A stretch of DNA of 64,000 bases from Leptasterias polaris (lineage: Eukaryota; Echinodermata; Asteroidea; Forcipulatida; Asteriidae), in contig JAZGTN010000022.1 of NCBI GenBank assembly GCA_037783415.1, forward strand, positions 8,096,001 through 8,160,000, written 5' to 3'. Position numbers and translations under genes: made by a program. The notes under the pieces are model-generated. The model had not been told where the DNA came from. It worked only from the letters and a program-made list of their open reading frames with translations, and did no database searches. Positions 12,243-23,108 of the stretch are shown piece after piece. The stretch's first letter is position 1; each line of letters starts with the position of its first letter.

Positions 12243-12617
12243 AATTTAAAGGCACTGAACACGTTTTGTAATTGTCAAAGACCAGTATTCTCACTTGGTG
12301 TATCCCAACATATGCATAAAATAACAAGCCTGTGGAAATTTGGGCTCAATTGGTCATTGAAGTTGCAAGAAAATGATGAAAGAAAAAACACCCTTGTTGT
12401 ACAAATTAGTGTGCTTTCAGGTAGGAATAAAAGGCTTCTGGCCAGAAGTCTTTTATTATTTTAGTGAGAAATTACCTCTTTCTCAAAAACTACTTCAGAG
12501 GGAGTCGTTTCTCACAATGTTTTATACTATCAACAGCTCTCCGTTGCTCGTTACCAAGTAAGCTTTTATGCTAATATATATTTTGAGTAATTACCAAACG
12601 TGTACAGTGCCTTTAAA
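12243..12617 (-). mobile_element. TTAA MITE, family A, copy 1
   Basis: The ends are TTAA + 'aggcactgaacacg' and 'cgtgtacagtgcct' + TTAA, with inverted repeats of about 25 bp running to 'ggtaatt'. The TTAA flanks on both sides fit the piggyBac superfamily target site. The interior has no coding capacity. A reverse-oriented copy is at 27255-27629. Confidence 0.85.
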
Positions 12618-12670
12618 CAACACGTTAAAAGGGAACTTTAAAACCCAATGATGACAAAAACAATCTGATT

Positions 12671-13070
12671 TAAAGGTATTATACAGGATTGGTAAGGATA
12701 AAAAACATCATTGTTTGATTTTAGTCTGAAAGCTGGACTGATTTTGAAATTCATACTAATTACTATAGAACCATTTTTTCCTCTGTGAAATATTTCCCTC
12801 TAAATTAATGCGGTCATAAAGAAAACTGTATCTTAAAACAATAAACAAATAAAAAACACAAAAAACGCAACAATTGATTTCAATTGTTACAACCAAAATT
12901 AAGAACAATGTGAAAATTGTTCATTTTTTCACTATTTTCTCCTGACTCAAACAATGGATTAAGCCCAAATTTTCACAGGTTTGTAATTTCATGAATGGTT
13001 GATCACACAATACGAACACTGTCTGCAACTATTTTCGCTAGCTCTACCAATCCTGTCAAACATCTTTAAA
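12671..13070 (+). mobile_element. TTAA MITE, family B, copy 1
   Basis: Begins 'tttaaaggtattatacagga' and ends 'tcctgtcaaacatctttaaa'. The interior block 'tttcaattgttacaaccaaa' is shared with 26934-27251. It lies about 50 bp from a family A element. Confidence 0.75.
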
Positions 13071-13542
13071 ATATTTTAATGAAATATTAAATTTTGTGTA
13101 GCCTACCTTGATCTTTCGTTTGAATTCCAATTCAAGAAAAAAACAAATTAAATATCAAAGTAAAAAACATTGTTACCTCATTTTTTGAGAAACGTCTCTC
13201 CGAACGTTTAAAGAAAAGTCAAAAGGCCGTCATTCATAAACTGTTGACGCAGGCCTGCTCATTTGTCTGGGTCCGTTGTCAAGTCTTGCTCGACTAGAGT
13301 CCAAACTGAGGTGGATTCAGTACTTAAAGATCAGTGGTATTAATTTACTGCAAACAATTTATCAAGAGAGGGAGGTGGCTTCAGCGCTTATGATGCAACA
13401 GTTGCCATGGAATCCATAAGCAAGTTCGTGTGGGTGACTAGAGTTGACTAGACTTAACCCTAGTCGATCTAGATGTCACTCGAACGCAGCTTGGTTTGAC
13501 TAGCTAGCCCGACTGGATCGGCCCAGAGCCGTATATTGGCGA

Positions 13543-13690
13543 ATGCAGGGTGCCAGACTTGTCTGCCCATTGGGTTGTGCTGCATTTGGACCGAAAATGG
13601 CGTCCAGCAACCACGTGACCGAAGAAAACTGGTCCCTCTATGTCGCAATTCTCTCAATACACAGCTCTGGGTCAGCATATAGCCCTGGAT
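13543..13690. repeat. Dispersed repeat D, copy 1
   Basis: Matches 49165-49305 over 'cattgggttgtg', 'catttggacc', 'acgtgaccgaagaaaa' and 'caatacacagctctgg'. No termini could be defined. Confidence 0.55.
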
Positions 13691-13744
13691 CACTGTTTAT
13701 CTCGTCACCACGCGAGGTTACGTCACTGTTTCAAAATGGCGGTT

Positions 13745-13958
13745 ATATACCCATTGCACAACGCGCAGCGCGCATACACGCGCGTCTCCTGTCCGCCATT
13801 TTGGGTGTCAAAAACGTGCACAAAAGGATGGTACACGTGTTTACTCACCAATGCGCGTGTAAACACGTGTACCATCCTTTTGTGCACGTTTTGACACCCA
13901 AAATGGCGGACAGGAGACGCGCGTGCAAGTGCACTGCGCGTTGTGCAATGGGTCTATA
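13745..13958. mobile_element. Near-perfect palindromic MITE
   Basis: About 214 bp. The left arm (TATACCCATTGCACAACGCG...) is the reverse complement of the right arm (...CGCGTTGTGCAATGGGTCTATA). Arms of about 95 bp meet at a short centre near 13850. The flanking TA suggests a TA target site. The open frames across it are by-products of the palindrome. Confidence 0.85.
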
Positions 13959-15420
13959 GGTGAGGGAAAAAGTTTTGTAAACGTTCGTAATCACACGCAC
14001 AACAAACTTTAACCTTTACCTGCTATAGAGTACTTCATGGTTAAAAGAATTAATGGTAGGTTTTTGCCAATCAATCAGTAAAATAATAATTAATCATTTC
14101 ACTATAATGTGCAATTTATGAAGAGAAATAGAACATGAGAGGCCAACACATTAATTTTATCTGCCCATTACGTCATATACTTGTTGCCATGCTAACTATA
14201 CTTGAATAACCAATGAATATAGACGCGTTCGAATGAAACACACACCACGCATGCGTGATTTGAAGTGTAAATTTACTAAAAGGTAAGCATCCGAACATAA
14301 TCATCTGATGGAAACGTTGCCAAGGAATCAATAATGTGTTGTGCTGGTAATTATAATCCTAATGGAGACGCTGAAAGATATTGATTTAATTAATTAAGTT
14401 TAATTCCAAAAATGAAAAAAGGGCTAGTGCATTGGCTAAAGGCCAAGTTTATAAAAAAATCCATTTAACGATGCTCGGGGCAGTAGCGAGCTTTAACTAA
14501 CCCAAGCAAATTTAATCTTCTCGAGAAAATGACGGTACATTGTATCACTGGTCCCTTTGAGGGAGCATCCCCACCTCCTTTGTGGGTTTCACGTATTGTT
14601 ATGACGACCAACTGTCAGCCTTATATAATGATACACGCACCCCACTTGAGTACAGTAACCACGCCCCTAAAGAACTAAAAACAAAAACCCTACGAGGACA
14701 ATGGCTGCCTTGTTGACACGCATACCAGTGAACAATGGACTAAGACAAATAAATTCATATTCTAAAGTGCACGAACCACAGTCAATGTTACTTTTGGTGA
14801 GGGTTAAACCTTGCGTGCAGAACACTAATTATAACCTTAACAAAGCGCAAGTATGAAATTTGGCCTTCAATTAATAAAATAGCAGAATACACGTATGCGC
14901 ATATTCGGGAATATTGTCACGACATCGCACATTTATACGATATGCGATGTTTCTTCAGGCCCACTATAGATTTGTTATTGCCATCAGAACAGTGTTGAAT
15001 CAGCATTATTTATAGTCTACACCTTAAAGTCGTTCCTGGAGGGAAAAACCCTTAAATTATTATTAAAGCGAAACTTATCAAAAATCCATAAATCCTGTGA
15101 TTTGGCCCGCTATTACTACTCGTCATTGTTGGCTCATTGCTCGTAATAATTATAGTTTGCGGTAATTTTCAGTGTAAGCATGGTTCTAACCATGATGGAA
15201 TTAATCGGACCAAGAACTGGACAGAACCTATTATGGTGGGCAGTGATGGAAATTATTCAAGTAGGCCTACCTCTGGTCTGATTTATTACAAAAACAGTAA
15301 AATATTATCTTCACACTGTCTTAACCAAACGTCAGGGCCCATTTCGAAGAAATGCTTTAGCAGACAATACAAAGAAGTGCCTACATTCTGCTGAAAAATA
15401 AGCCCGGCTACCAGTCACAG
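13959..15420. other. No gene seen
   Basis: AT-rich sequence without coding signal. About 15333-15415 resembles the short block at 33065-33115 that also starts 'cagggccca', probably an old dispersed repeat. Confidence 0.5.
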
Positions 15421-16524
15421 ATGGTACATGGACTTTTGGACCTTTGCTATGGGAACATTGTGGGGGCATATCAAGCAAAACCCTTGTCTGGTGTAGGCAA
15501 CTCTGACCACAACATGATCCAGTTAGTTCCAGTCTATAAACCTCTTGTGCGCAGAGAACCTGCCAAGAAAATCCAAGTGAGATCCTGGTCGAGTCAAGCT
15601 GTGGAGACCTTAAAAGGATGCTTTGCATGTACTAACTGGGAAGTTTTCACAGACCCTGCTGACGACTTGGATGAATCAGCTGAGGTGATGTCGGACTATA
15701 TCCGCTTTTGTGAGGACATGATAATTCCCCAAAAGACAGTCAAACTTTTTGCCAATAATAAACCATGGATAACTTCAGATCTTAAGCAGCTTTTAAATGA
15801 AAACAAGAGAATGTTTAACATTGGAACAAGGGATGAACGTAAACAAGTTCAAAAAAAATTGAAACGTAAAATTAAGGAAAGTAAAAAGGTTTATAAAAGA
15901 AAAATTGAGAGCTTTTTCAGGCGAATGACACAAGGAAAGTTTGGCAATGTCTGCAGACCATTACAAACTATAAACCCAAGAAAAATAGTGTCTTCGTAGA
16001 GAATGAAGCAAACTTTGCCAGAGAGTTGAACTCATTTTACAGCAGGTTTGACAAATTTAATTTCCATTCAGAACAGAACGAAGTTATGCGTGAGTTACGC
16101 AATTGTCAAGCAGAGAACATACACATAACAGTTGGGGAAATAAAAGTATTATTTAAAGCCACTAATCCACGCAAAGCATTAGGACCAGACAACATTACTT
16201 CCAAAGTGCTAAAGGTATGTGCTGACCAGTTAGCGATCCCTTTTCAATCATTGTTCCAGGCATCTGTTGACAGTGTGGAAACAATCTGCAATTGTCCCAA
16301 TTCCAAAAATGCGCAATTTCAAGGAAATGAATGATCTGCGCCCAGTGGCTCTTACATCAGTGCCTATGAAGTGTCTGGAAAAGATTATCTAAAACAGGTT
16401 ACTACCTTTTGTTACTGGATCCATAGGAGTGCAGAGGATGCTGTTCTTACTTTGTTAAATTGTATCTTTGAGCACTTGGAGAAAGCAGGGGCTTTCGTTA
16501 AAGTTCTCTTTGTGGATTTCTTAA

Positions 16525-18445
16525 AGGGACACACCGGCTTCGTTGGGCTATTTTGGCTACAAAATAGACTAAAACATGACTCCAAAGGTCTTCCAGGAAT
16601 GGAGAAGAACGGTTCCTAAAAGAAACCATCAATTTTTGTCGTTTTTGAGCATTTTTCGAAAAACGAAGGTCACATGGGTTATCCGAACCACTTTTTTGGT
16701 TCGGATAACCCTCGTGATCTTCGGAGTTGTTTTACTTCCAGCCGTATAAAAATTATATACTGCACCGAATTCAACTCTGTTATTTAACAAGAATTCATGA
16801 GTATTTGACACACAAAAATACGTATTCAAATTATGGATACAAGTTGTAAGTAATACAAAAGGTCGAACGTAAGATTTTATTTCAGAGAGTCCGAGCAACG
16901 GAAGCGTGTCTTACAGTGCACAGCGTGGGTCTAGCTACACGTAACACAGGGGCAGTCAGTCGTGTCGCTTGCGAGCAGAGTATCTCGGCAGTGCTACCTC
17001 GACGGAAACCCACTAGCCAAGAGATAGCTGTACCTGGAAGCTCATGAACATGTGGGAGGGGTAGGGAGCCAGACCACCAACTACGTTGTTGTTATTGTGG
17101 GTTTGCTAGTCGGTACACCTCGCTGATCGAATCCGTTGTTTCAAAATCGCAACTTTTCAATGCTCTGTGTACGTTCCTTGACCCGATTTGTACCGAGTTT
17201 CTTGTTAATTAAATAAGATTTATGTCAATACATAGGAATACCACTTTTATATTGACGGTACAATTAGTTTAAACAAAATTTGTGACAAACAATTCCCCAA
17301 AAACGAGCCCCCCCCCCAAAAAAAAAAACTAAACAAAACCGGAGCCCCTGAAGGGACAAGTGAAAAAGAAATTAAAAATTAAAAGGTGGAGAAAAAAAAA
17401 CTCACTCGAAATTTCTATTGCATCCCTCGACACACAAAATTCCAACAAAATCATTTTGTTTCCTCAAAATATTATTTAATTCGATGAAAATATAATTTTG
17501 TCTCACAAAATATTATTTTTCATTTTGTGAACGCAGTGTGTTTTTCTAGGTAACGAAATAGATTATTTCTAGAAAATAGGTTCTCGTTCCCTTGAACACG
17601 CTTTCTTTTCCCTGAACTACAATGAAGTTCCCCAGAAATAAGCTTTCGTTCCCTGAAGATACGCATTCGTTTCCTCTAAATATGATTTTGTTCGCAAGAA
17701 ATATACTTTCGTTCCCTCGAAATATGCTTCCCTTCCCCAAAGAACGCTTTCTTTCCCTCGAAAGGAGATTTCGTTCCCTAAAAAAAAGCTTTCGATTCCT
17801 GGAAATACGACTTTGAATATTTTGCCCGAAATATACTTTCATTCACCCGAAATATGCTTTCGCTCCCTAAAAATACGCTTTCGTTCTCTCGCAATGAGAT
17901 TTTGTTCCCCAGAATTCCTCTTTCGTTCCCTCAAGATAGCTTTTGTTCCCTCAGATAGCTTTCGTTCCCCTGAAGTCCAATCACACCAATTTGTTACATT
18001 CCCTTGTGAGGGGCGACTTTGAGAGGGGACGAGTTTGTATGTGAGGGGGCGACTTTGCTAGGGGGCGATTGTAGTTGGGGACTTTGTAATTGGCGAGTTT
18101 GCTGCTGGGGGGCGAGTTGACTGGTTTCCGTGTCCGTTGTTTATACAAACTTTCAGATGGATAACGTGGACTGGATCCTCATGCCTTGTCGTAGTAAAAC
18201 ACTTACATAAACAGAGCACCAGTCTACTTGCAATATTGCACAGTATGTATCCCGTAAATTTGACACTTGCAACGGCTGGTAAAGCGTATACGGTGACCTT
18301 TGACCGCTTTTGTTTTTTTCGGTAATTTCTCGTTAATTACGTGATATTTTTGTATACAAAAATATAAAAACCATCTTGAAATAATTGTCTTTGATTCAAC
18401 ATGACTAAATTACGTAAACAGGTAGGCCCTAACCGGTGTGTCCCT
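16525..18445. mobile_element. TTAA-flanked element (1.9 kb) with AGGGACACACCGG ends, no transposase
   Basis: The ends are exact inverted repeats, 'agggacacaccgg' and 'ccggtgtgtccct', flanked on both sides by TTAA (16521-16524 and 18446-18449). It interrupts the LINE between the codons for VDF and SAFN. If one TTAA and the element are removed, the LINE frame reads V-D-F-L-S-A-F. TTAA target and TIR place it with piggyBac-like elements. No transposase is present, so it is non-autonomous. The interior has a 15-bp perfect hairpin (16677-16711) and degenerate tandem repeats. Confidence 0.85.
17575..17970. repeat. Degenerate tandem repeat 'tttcgttccct'
   Basis: About 15 imperfect units of roughly 24-30 bp, each with a form of 'ctttcgttccct' then 'gaaata'. 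It lies inside the 1.9-kb TTAA element. A G-rich 'ggggcga(g/c)tttg' repeat follows at 18003-18118. Open frames on both strands here are repeat artefacts. Confidence 0.7.
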
Positions 18446-18903
18446 TTAAGTGCCTTTAACACCATTCAGCCACATCTTCTTGCCCGTAAAGTAATAAATT
18501 TGAATGTTAACCCTTTCAGTACCAACACATATTGGCTACTTATGCCATGGTGACCAGACACATTTCCTTGACATGGCTAACTGGTGACCAACACTATTTT
18601 AGGAAAATTTGAGGTTACAGCGCCCTCACAAGGCAGATTTGGGTTAGTCTCAGGTCCTAGTCATATAATGCCAGTTGAGCAACCAATTAAATTACTGTTT
18701 CCTTTGTCATATTGCCTTGGACTAAATCATTGCCCTAAACATATATTTGAGGTATGGAATTATTACCACTAAATACACAATTGAGTAGTTTAAATGTTTA
18801 AGCTAAACATTTGTCAAGTAGCTGTTCATACCAATCTGCATGAGACATATTTTTGAGACGTTAAATAAACATAAGGTGTTAAGATATTACTTTTCATACA
18901 GCA

Positions 18904-20020
18904 TCCTCCCCCCCCCCCCCCCCCCCCAAACCAACCCAAAAATATAAAAAAATATTGGTTGAGCCTCACCGATACTGGGAGTTGGTGACTATACCCATGT
19001 TGATCAATAGGTTAAGGCTGCCATTTAGATTGTTGGCAAATTATGAATCCTCCAAAAAACAAAAGGTTATAATAATTTATTTAGGAAGCAACCCCCCCCC
19101 CCCAAAAACCGCTCATAGGAAAAGACATTAAATAAAAACAATAGAGTTTGGATTACGCACAATATGACTTATAAACAAATGACTGGTAAAATCAAAAGTA
19201 TAATTTTTTTCTACATTTAATGACAAAGAAGGAACTGACATAAAAGAAAATTAAATATTGCCCATTTATAAATGTCCGCCAATAAGTTAGGTTTTGGTAC
19301 GTATTTCCGTCTATGAGCCTCACATACAAACATTATAATTGCCATGGTGGCAAAATAACTCATAAAATATATGTTTTACCTATCATTCACCAATATGTAA
19401 AGAAGAAAAAAACATAAAATATTTCAAAAGTGCTATACTTGTATTTTCTAAGTACCATCCTCCCCCCCCGCCCCGCCCCAATGTTCGAAACTTGAATGTA
19501 TTAAGGATCCAGGAACCCAACAAGACGCACAATAAAATAATTGCATCAGTCGGTTAAGGCAGCCATTTTAATAATAAAAATGGCCGCCAAACATTTTTGT
19601 TTTGGCCCGTAACATAAAATATTGCCAGGTTTTCAGGATGCTGGAACCCAATGAGACCAAATAAAAACAATGTGGTACAGTTGCTTAAGTCGGCCATTTT
19701 GAGTATTTTAAAATTAGTTTCTGAAACCTCAAATAAACATGTTTTAATAAATTCCTTTTGAAGCACCCCCCAAACCCGCTCATAGGATTGCACATTCAAT
19801 AAACAGAAGAGAGGAACTGGACAAAAATTACTCCTAAAATAAAAATAACACCTATCATGAACCAATATGTAAAGAAGGAACTAACATTACATTTTGCCAA
19901 AGTGCTATACTTGTTTTTTCTAAGTACCATCTCCCCCCCCCCCCCCCCCCCCCGCCTCAATGTTGATTGTTGGCAGGCATGCGATTGTGGGATTCAACAT
20001 TGTAGCGGGGGGGGGGGGGG
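18904..20020. repeat. Poly-C/poly-G tracts in the piggyBac non-coding arm
   Basis: C runs at 18908-18927 (20), 19093-19103 (11), about 19463-19482 (interrupted by G) and 19933-19953 (21), and a G run at 20007-20020 (14). Two of them follow a repeated 'cttgt.ttttctaagtacca' segment, so they belong to an internal duplication. Confidence 0.75.
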
Positions 20021-20136
20021 AAGTATTCAGAAAGTTTAGAAAATTATTAGTTTGGTGTGGAAAATCTCCAATAATGGTATAACCGCTTTACCAATTTATA
20101 ACATAATTAACTTAAGAGTTGAATTGTTGACCTAAT

Positions 20137-21870
20137 TTATCGCTTGGTGTGGAATTTTTCAAAGCATGGTATAACACACATTGGCTTGATACACTGCTTA
20201 CAAATCGTGCGAGTTTGTTTCCGATTAGAGGTGGAACTGCATACAACACAGTCACGTTTCTTCCCGTCAACAGTCGGACCTGGAAAGTGCTGAGTTGAAA
20301 GGGCGTTTGAAGCACTCGACACTTTACGGGCCTGGTGAACTGGGTTGTTCTCAAAGTTTGAAATAAGTGCCTCTATCACCTTGACCCGAAAATCCAAAGT
20401 AGACAAGCTCTTGTTTGTATGGATGCTGTTGTAGACGACATTAGCATTGAGCAAACATATGTCTAGGATTGTAATAAAAACACGTTTCCACCATTTGAAT
20501 GTTTTGTGGGTATGAGTATAGTACGTGCATAACTGTGCAGCCAGATCCGTGCCCCCCATGTATTTATTGTAATCCTCGACTATGCACGGTTTTTTGATAT
20601 GACGAAATCCTGTTGAAGTTTTCCGGCTCCGAATCTTTTTACTAGTGACACTGCAATCGCCATAGTTTGAGAGGAGAGTGACACGTTTTGTGTCCTGCCA
20701 CATAACGCATAGTTGGCCTGCTTTCTGAAATTTTTTTGGATCTGCACCGCTTTTCATAGGAAATTTTTTGGAGTTTGCTACGTCGGGTATCCCTAGGGTG
20801 GTATAGCGCACAGTTCCACAAGCTCCGAATCCTAGCTCAGACAACTTGGAGAACAGAGCCGGGCTAGTATACCAATTGTCCATGAAGATGCAATGTCCTT
20901 TATTTTCGAGTCCCTGCAAAAGGTTCAATACTACGTTGCCTGCTGCCCCTATTTCGGATGGATGGTTCGTCTCGGGATCACTTACAGAGGACTGTCCTTG
21001 TGGGCACCTGGGCTGCGATCCTGTGAACAACTCCCAGGCACATGTGTACCCTGTGTCGGATTCGTTCAATGAGAAAGATTTCAATCCCCATTTTGCGGCT
21101 TTTCTTGGCATGTATTGCTTGAAGCTCACCCGTCCTTTGAATTTGACCATCGTCTCGTCCGGTGAAAGGCTTCGTCCCGGCTGGTACACCCGGAGGAATG
21201 ATGGTAGTACAATGTTTAAAAGTGGCCGTAATTTAGCAAGTTTGTCACGGGGAGAGTCGCCCTCGACATCTCGGTTATTGGCGAGGTGAATTTTTTTTAG
21301 AATTGCAGTAAATCGGTTACGAGCCATGGTTGCTGAGTACAGGGGACTTCGTAGAATTTCAGACCTGGACCAATGCATGGAGTAACGAGGCCTTTTGTTG
21401 ATGCCCATGCAAAGAAGTAGGGCCACGAATGCCATCATTTCAGGTACATCAGTTGGTCTCCATGCACACTTATTTTCGGCCCCCGCTCCCAATATTTGTT
21501 TAGCATAACGATTAGTCTCTTGTACCATCATCTGCCACACTGCTTCACAAAAGTACAGTTTGAAGATTTGTATGGGGGAGAACGAACTGAAGTCTTCTGT
21601 AGCCCCTGTGTTTGCTGTAAAATTAACAGGCGGTCGCCGTGTGTAACAGTTGGCTTCACGCCATCCACACCTGAAATTCGGCTTTGTTTTGGTTTTCTTA
21701 CCCTTCTTAGAACAGGTTAATGTTGCTGTTGATGTCGAGGCCCTCGGCTCTGTATCGTCACTGTCTTCTGACGTTTCCGAGTCCTCAAGTGGCGATTCCT
21801 CGTCAGATGACATTTCGGAACCACTGTCTGCGAAAATTTCTTCCAAAATTTTCTCATTTTCTTCGGCCAT
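20137..21870 (-). CDS. piggyBac transposase, intact
   Basis: A 577-aa single-exon frame of normal length for the family (DDE_Tnp_1_7). The N-terminus is acidic and Ser-rich (residues 1-45), followed by a basic KKGKKTKTK stretch. The catalytic core is visible: SPDETMVKFKGR (first Asp near residue 238), YMPRKAAKWGLK, then IFMDNWYTSP (Asp near 331), and YNKYMGGTDL (Asp near 442) followed by FKWWKRVF. The C-terminus (about 522-577) is the cysteine/histidine-rich domain, with CVVC, CKQC, CVIPC and a final FEKFH. In this family that domain binds the transposon ends. No stop or frameshift was seen, so the enzyme could be functional. Neighbouring element ends are about 1.6 kb downstream and 0.3 kb upstream of the gene. 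Confidence 0.95.
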   Translation of the reverse strand: MAEENEKILEEIFADSGSEMSSDEESPLEDSETSEDSDDTEPRASTSTATLTCSKKGKKTKTKPNFRCGWREANCYTRRPPVNFTANTGATEDFSSFSPIQIFKLYFCEAVWQMMVQETNRYAKQILGAGAENKCAWRPTDVPEMMAFVALLLCMGINKRPRYSMHWSRSEILRSPLYSATMARNRFTAILKKIHLANNRDVEGDSPRDKLAKLRPLLNIVLPSFLRVYQPGRSLSPDETMVKFKGRVSFKQYMPRKAAKWGLKSFSLNESDTGYTCAWELFTGSQPRCPQGQSSVSDPETNHPSEIGAAGNVVLNLLQGLENKGHCIFMDNWYTSPALFSKLSELGFGACGTVRYTTLGIPDVANSKKFPMKSGADPKKFQKAGQLCVMWQDTKRVTLLSNYGDCSVTSKKIRSRKTSTGFRHIKKPCIVEDYNKYMGGTDLAAQLCTYYTHTHKTFKWWKRVFITILDICLLNANVVYNSIHTNKSLSTLDFRVKVIEALISNFENNPVHQARKVSSASNALSTQHFPGPTVDGKKRDCVVCSSTSNRKQTRTICKQCIKPMCVIPCFEKFHTKR

Positions 21871-22948
21871 GTTGTAATAATGATCTCTTACTGAAGAATG
21901 CGTGGGGCCGGTCCGGGGGGGGGGGACGCTTAACGATACCGCTGAAATTTTTAAAGTTGCGACGCTTCAGGGCACACGTGACCAGCTTGTTACCATGGGG
22001 ATGGACAAAAGGCGATTGAGGGCGCGGCGCTATTAACATTTTGATAACTTACTTTTGGTCGATGTGCCAGAGAGGCTGATTGGTCACCGAGAGTGCTAAT
22101 AATTCCGTGCCATACGGGCTCATTGGTCACCAAGTGGTATGTTGTTTTGAGCCGCTATGGCACGGCGGTACTGAAAGGGTTATCACCAAACTTATTCTAT
22201 GGATCAATGATTTTTTACTAAATAGAAGTCAACGAGTTAAATTTAACTCTACCCTGTCATCTGTCCAGCACACTTTCACAGGTGCCCCACAAGGATGTGT
22301 TTTGTCACCCGTTTTGTAAACTTTATATACCAATAATCTAACGGCGGTGAATTCAACACATAAAATGATTAAGTATGCGGATGACACGGCTATTGTTGGG
22401 TTTTTTTGATGATAAAAAGGAATCTCTAGATTGCTTCACTGATGAAGTGACACAGTTTATCCAGTGGTGTGATGAAAACTGTCTAGAACTCAGTGTGAGT
22501 AAAACTAAAGAAATGGTGATTGATTTTAGGAAAAATAGATCTCCTATTGCGCCAGTTTTTATAAAGGCGTGTGTTTGGAAGCAGTGTCCGAATACAATAT
22601 CTAGGAACCGAAATTGACAACCAAAACGATCGACAAAACGATCTTGCAATTGATTTACCAGTCTATTGTACAGAGTATTCTCACCTTTTGTCTTGTTTGT
22701 GTTTTCGGAAATATGAGGTCCAAGGATAGGAAAGCTAGAAAGAATAGTCAAGCAAGCAAGTAAAGTAATTGGCCTTCAACAAGAGTCTCCAGAGGCACTA
22801 TATAAATCTCGAATGTGCAACAGAATTAATTATACTCTTTCTGACCCCGACCATCCACTACTCTCCAAATTCCAGACCAACTCCAAAAGTAAACGTTTTT
22901 AACAAAGAAGGATCAGAACAGAGCGATACGCCAGCTCATTTGTTCCGG

Positions 22949-23108
22949 TGTCATAGGGAAATCTGTCCGCCTGAGATTCTGTCCCCCATATGGGAAATTA
23001 ATGTGGGCTGGAGGAGAATGATTCAAAAGAGGGCGCTATCAAAAGCAGTTTGTACACAGTTCTCCATATGGGGGGACAATCTCCGGGGGGACAGAATCTC
23101 CGTCCACA
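22949..23108 (+). mobile_element. CCGG-flanked MITE, copy 1
   Basis: Flanked by CCGG at 22945-22948 and 23109-23112. It contains inverted 'gagattctgtcccc' and 'ggggacagaatctcc' blocks. It interrupts the 3' coding end of the LINE. Removing it with one CCGG gives an in-frame V-P-A-A-I. The other copy is at 42053-42222 in reverse orientation and is also bounded by CCGG. Confidence 0.8.

Larger units (their letters stand above)
18511..22179 (-). mobile_element. piggyBac element (3.7 kb), apparently autonomous
   Basis: The inverted ends 'ccctttcagtacc' (18511) and 'ggtactgaaaggg' (22179) are flanked by TTAA at 18507-18510 and TTAT at 22180-22183, read as a TTAA duplication with one changed base. 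It carries an uninterrupted transposase gene on the minus strand. The 1.6 kb of non-coding sequence left of the gene has repeated segments ('aagtgctatacttgt', 'ctaagtaccat') and long C and G runs. It sits in the LINE between the codons for LNVN and TKLILW. Confidence 0.9.

Noticed and set aside
13543..13959. 138-codon frame across the palindrome
   Set aside because: Half of it is the translated palindrome and half a dispersed repeat.
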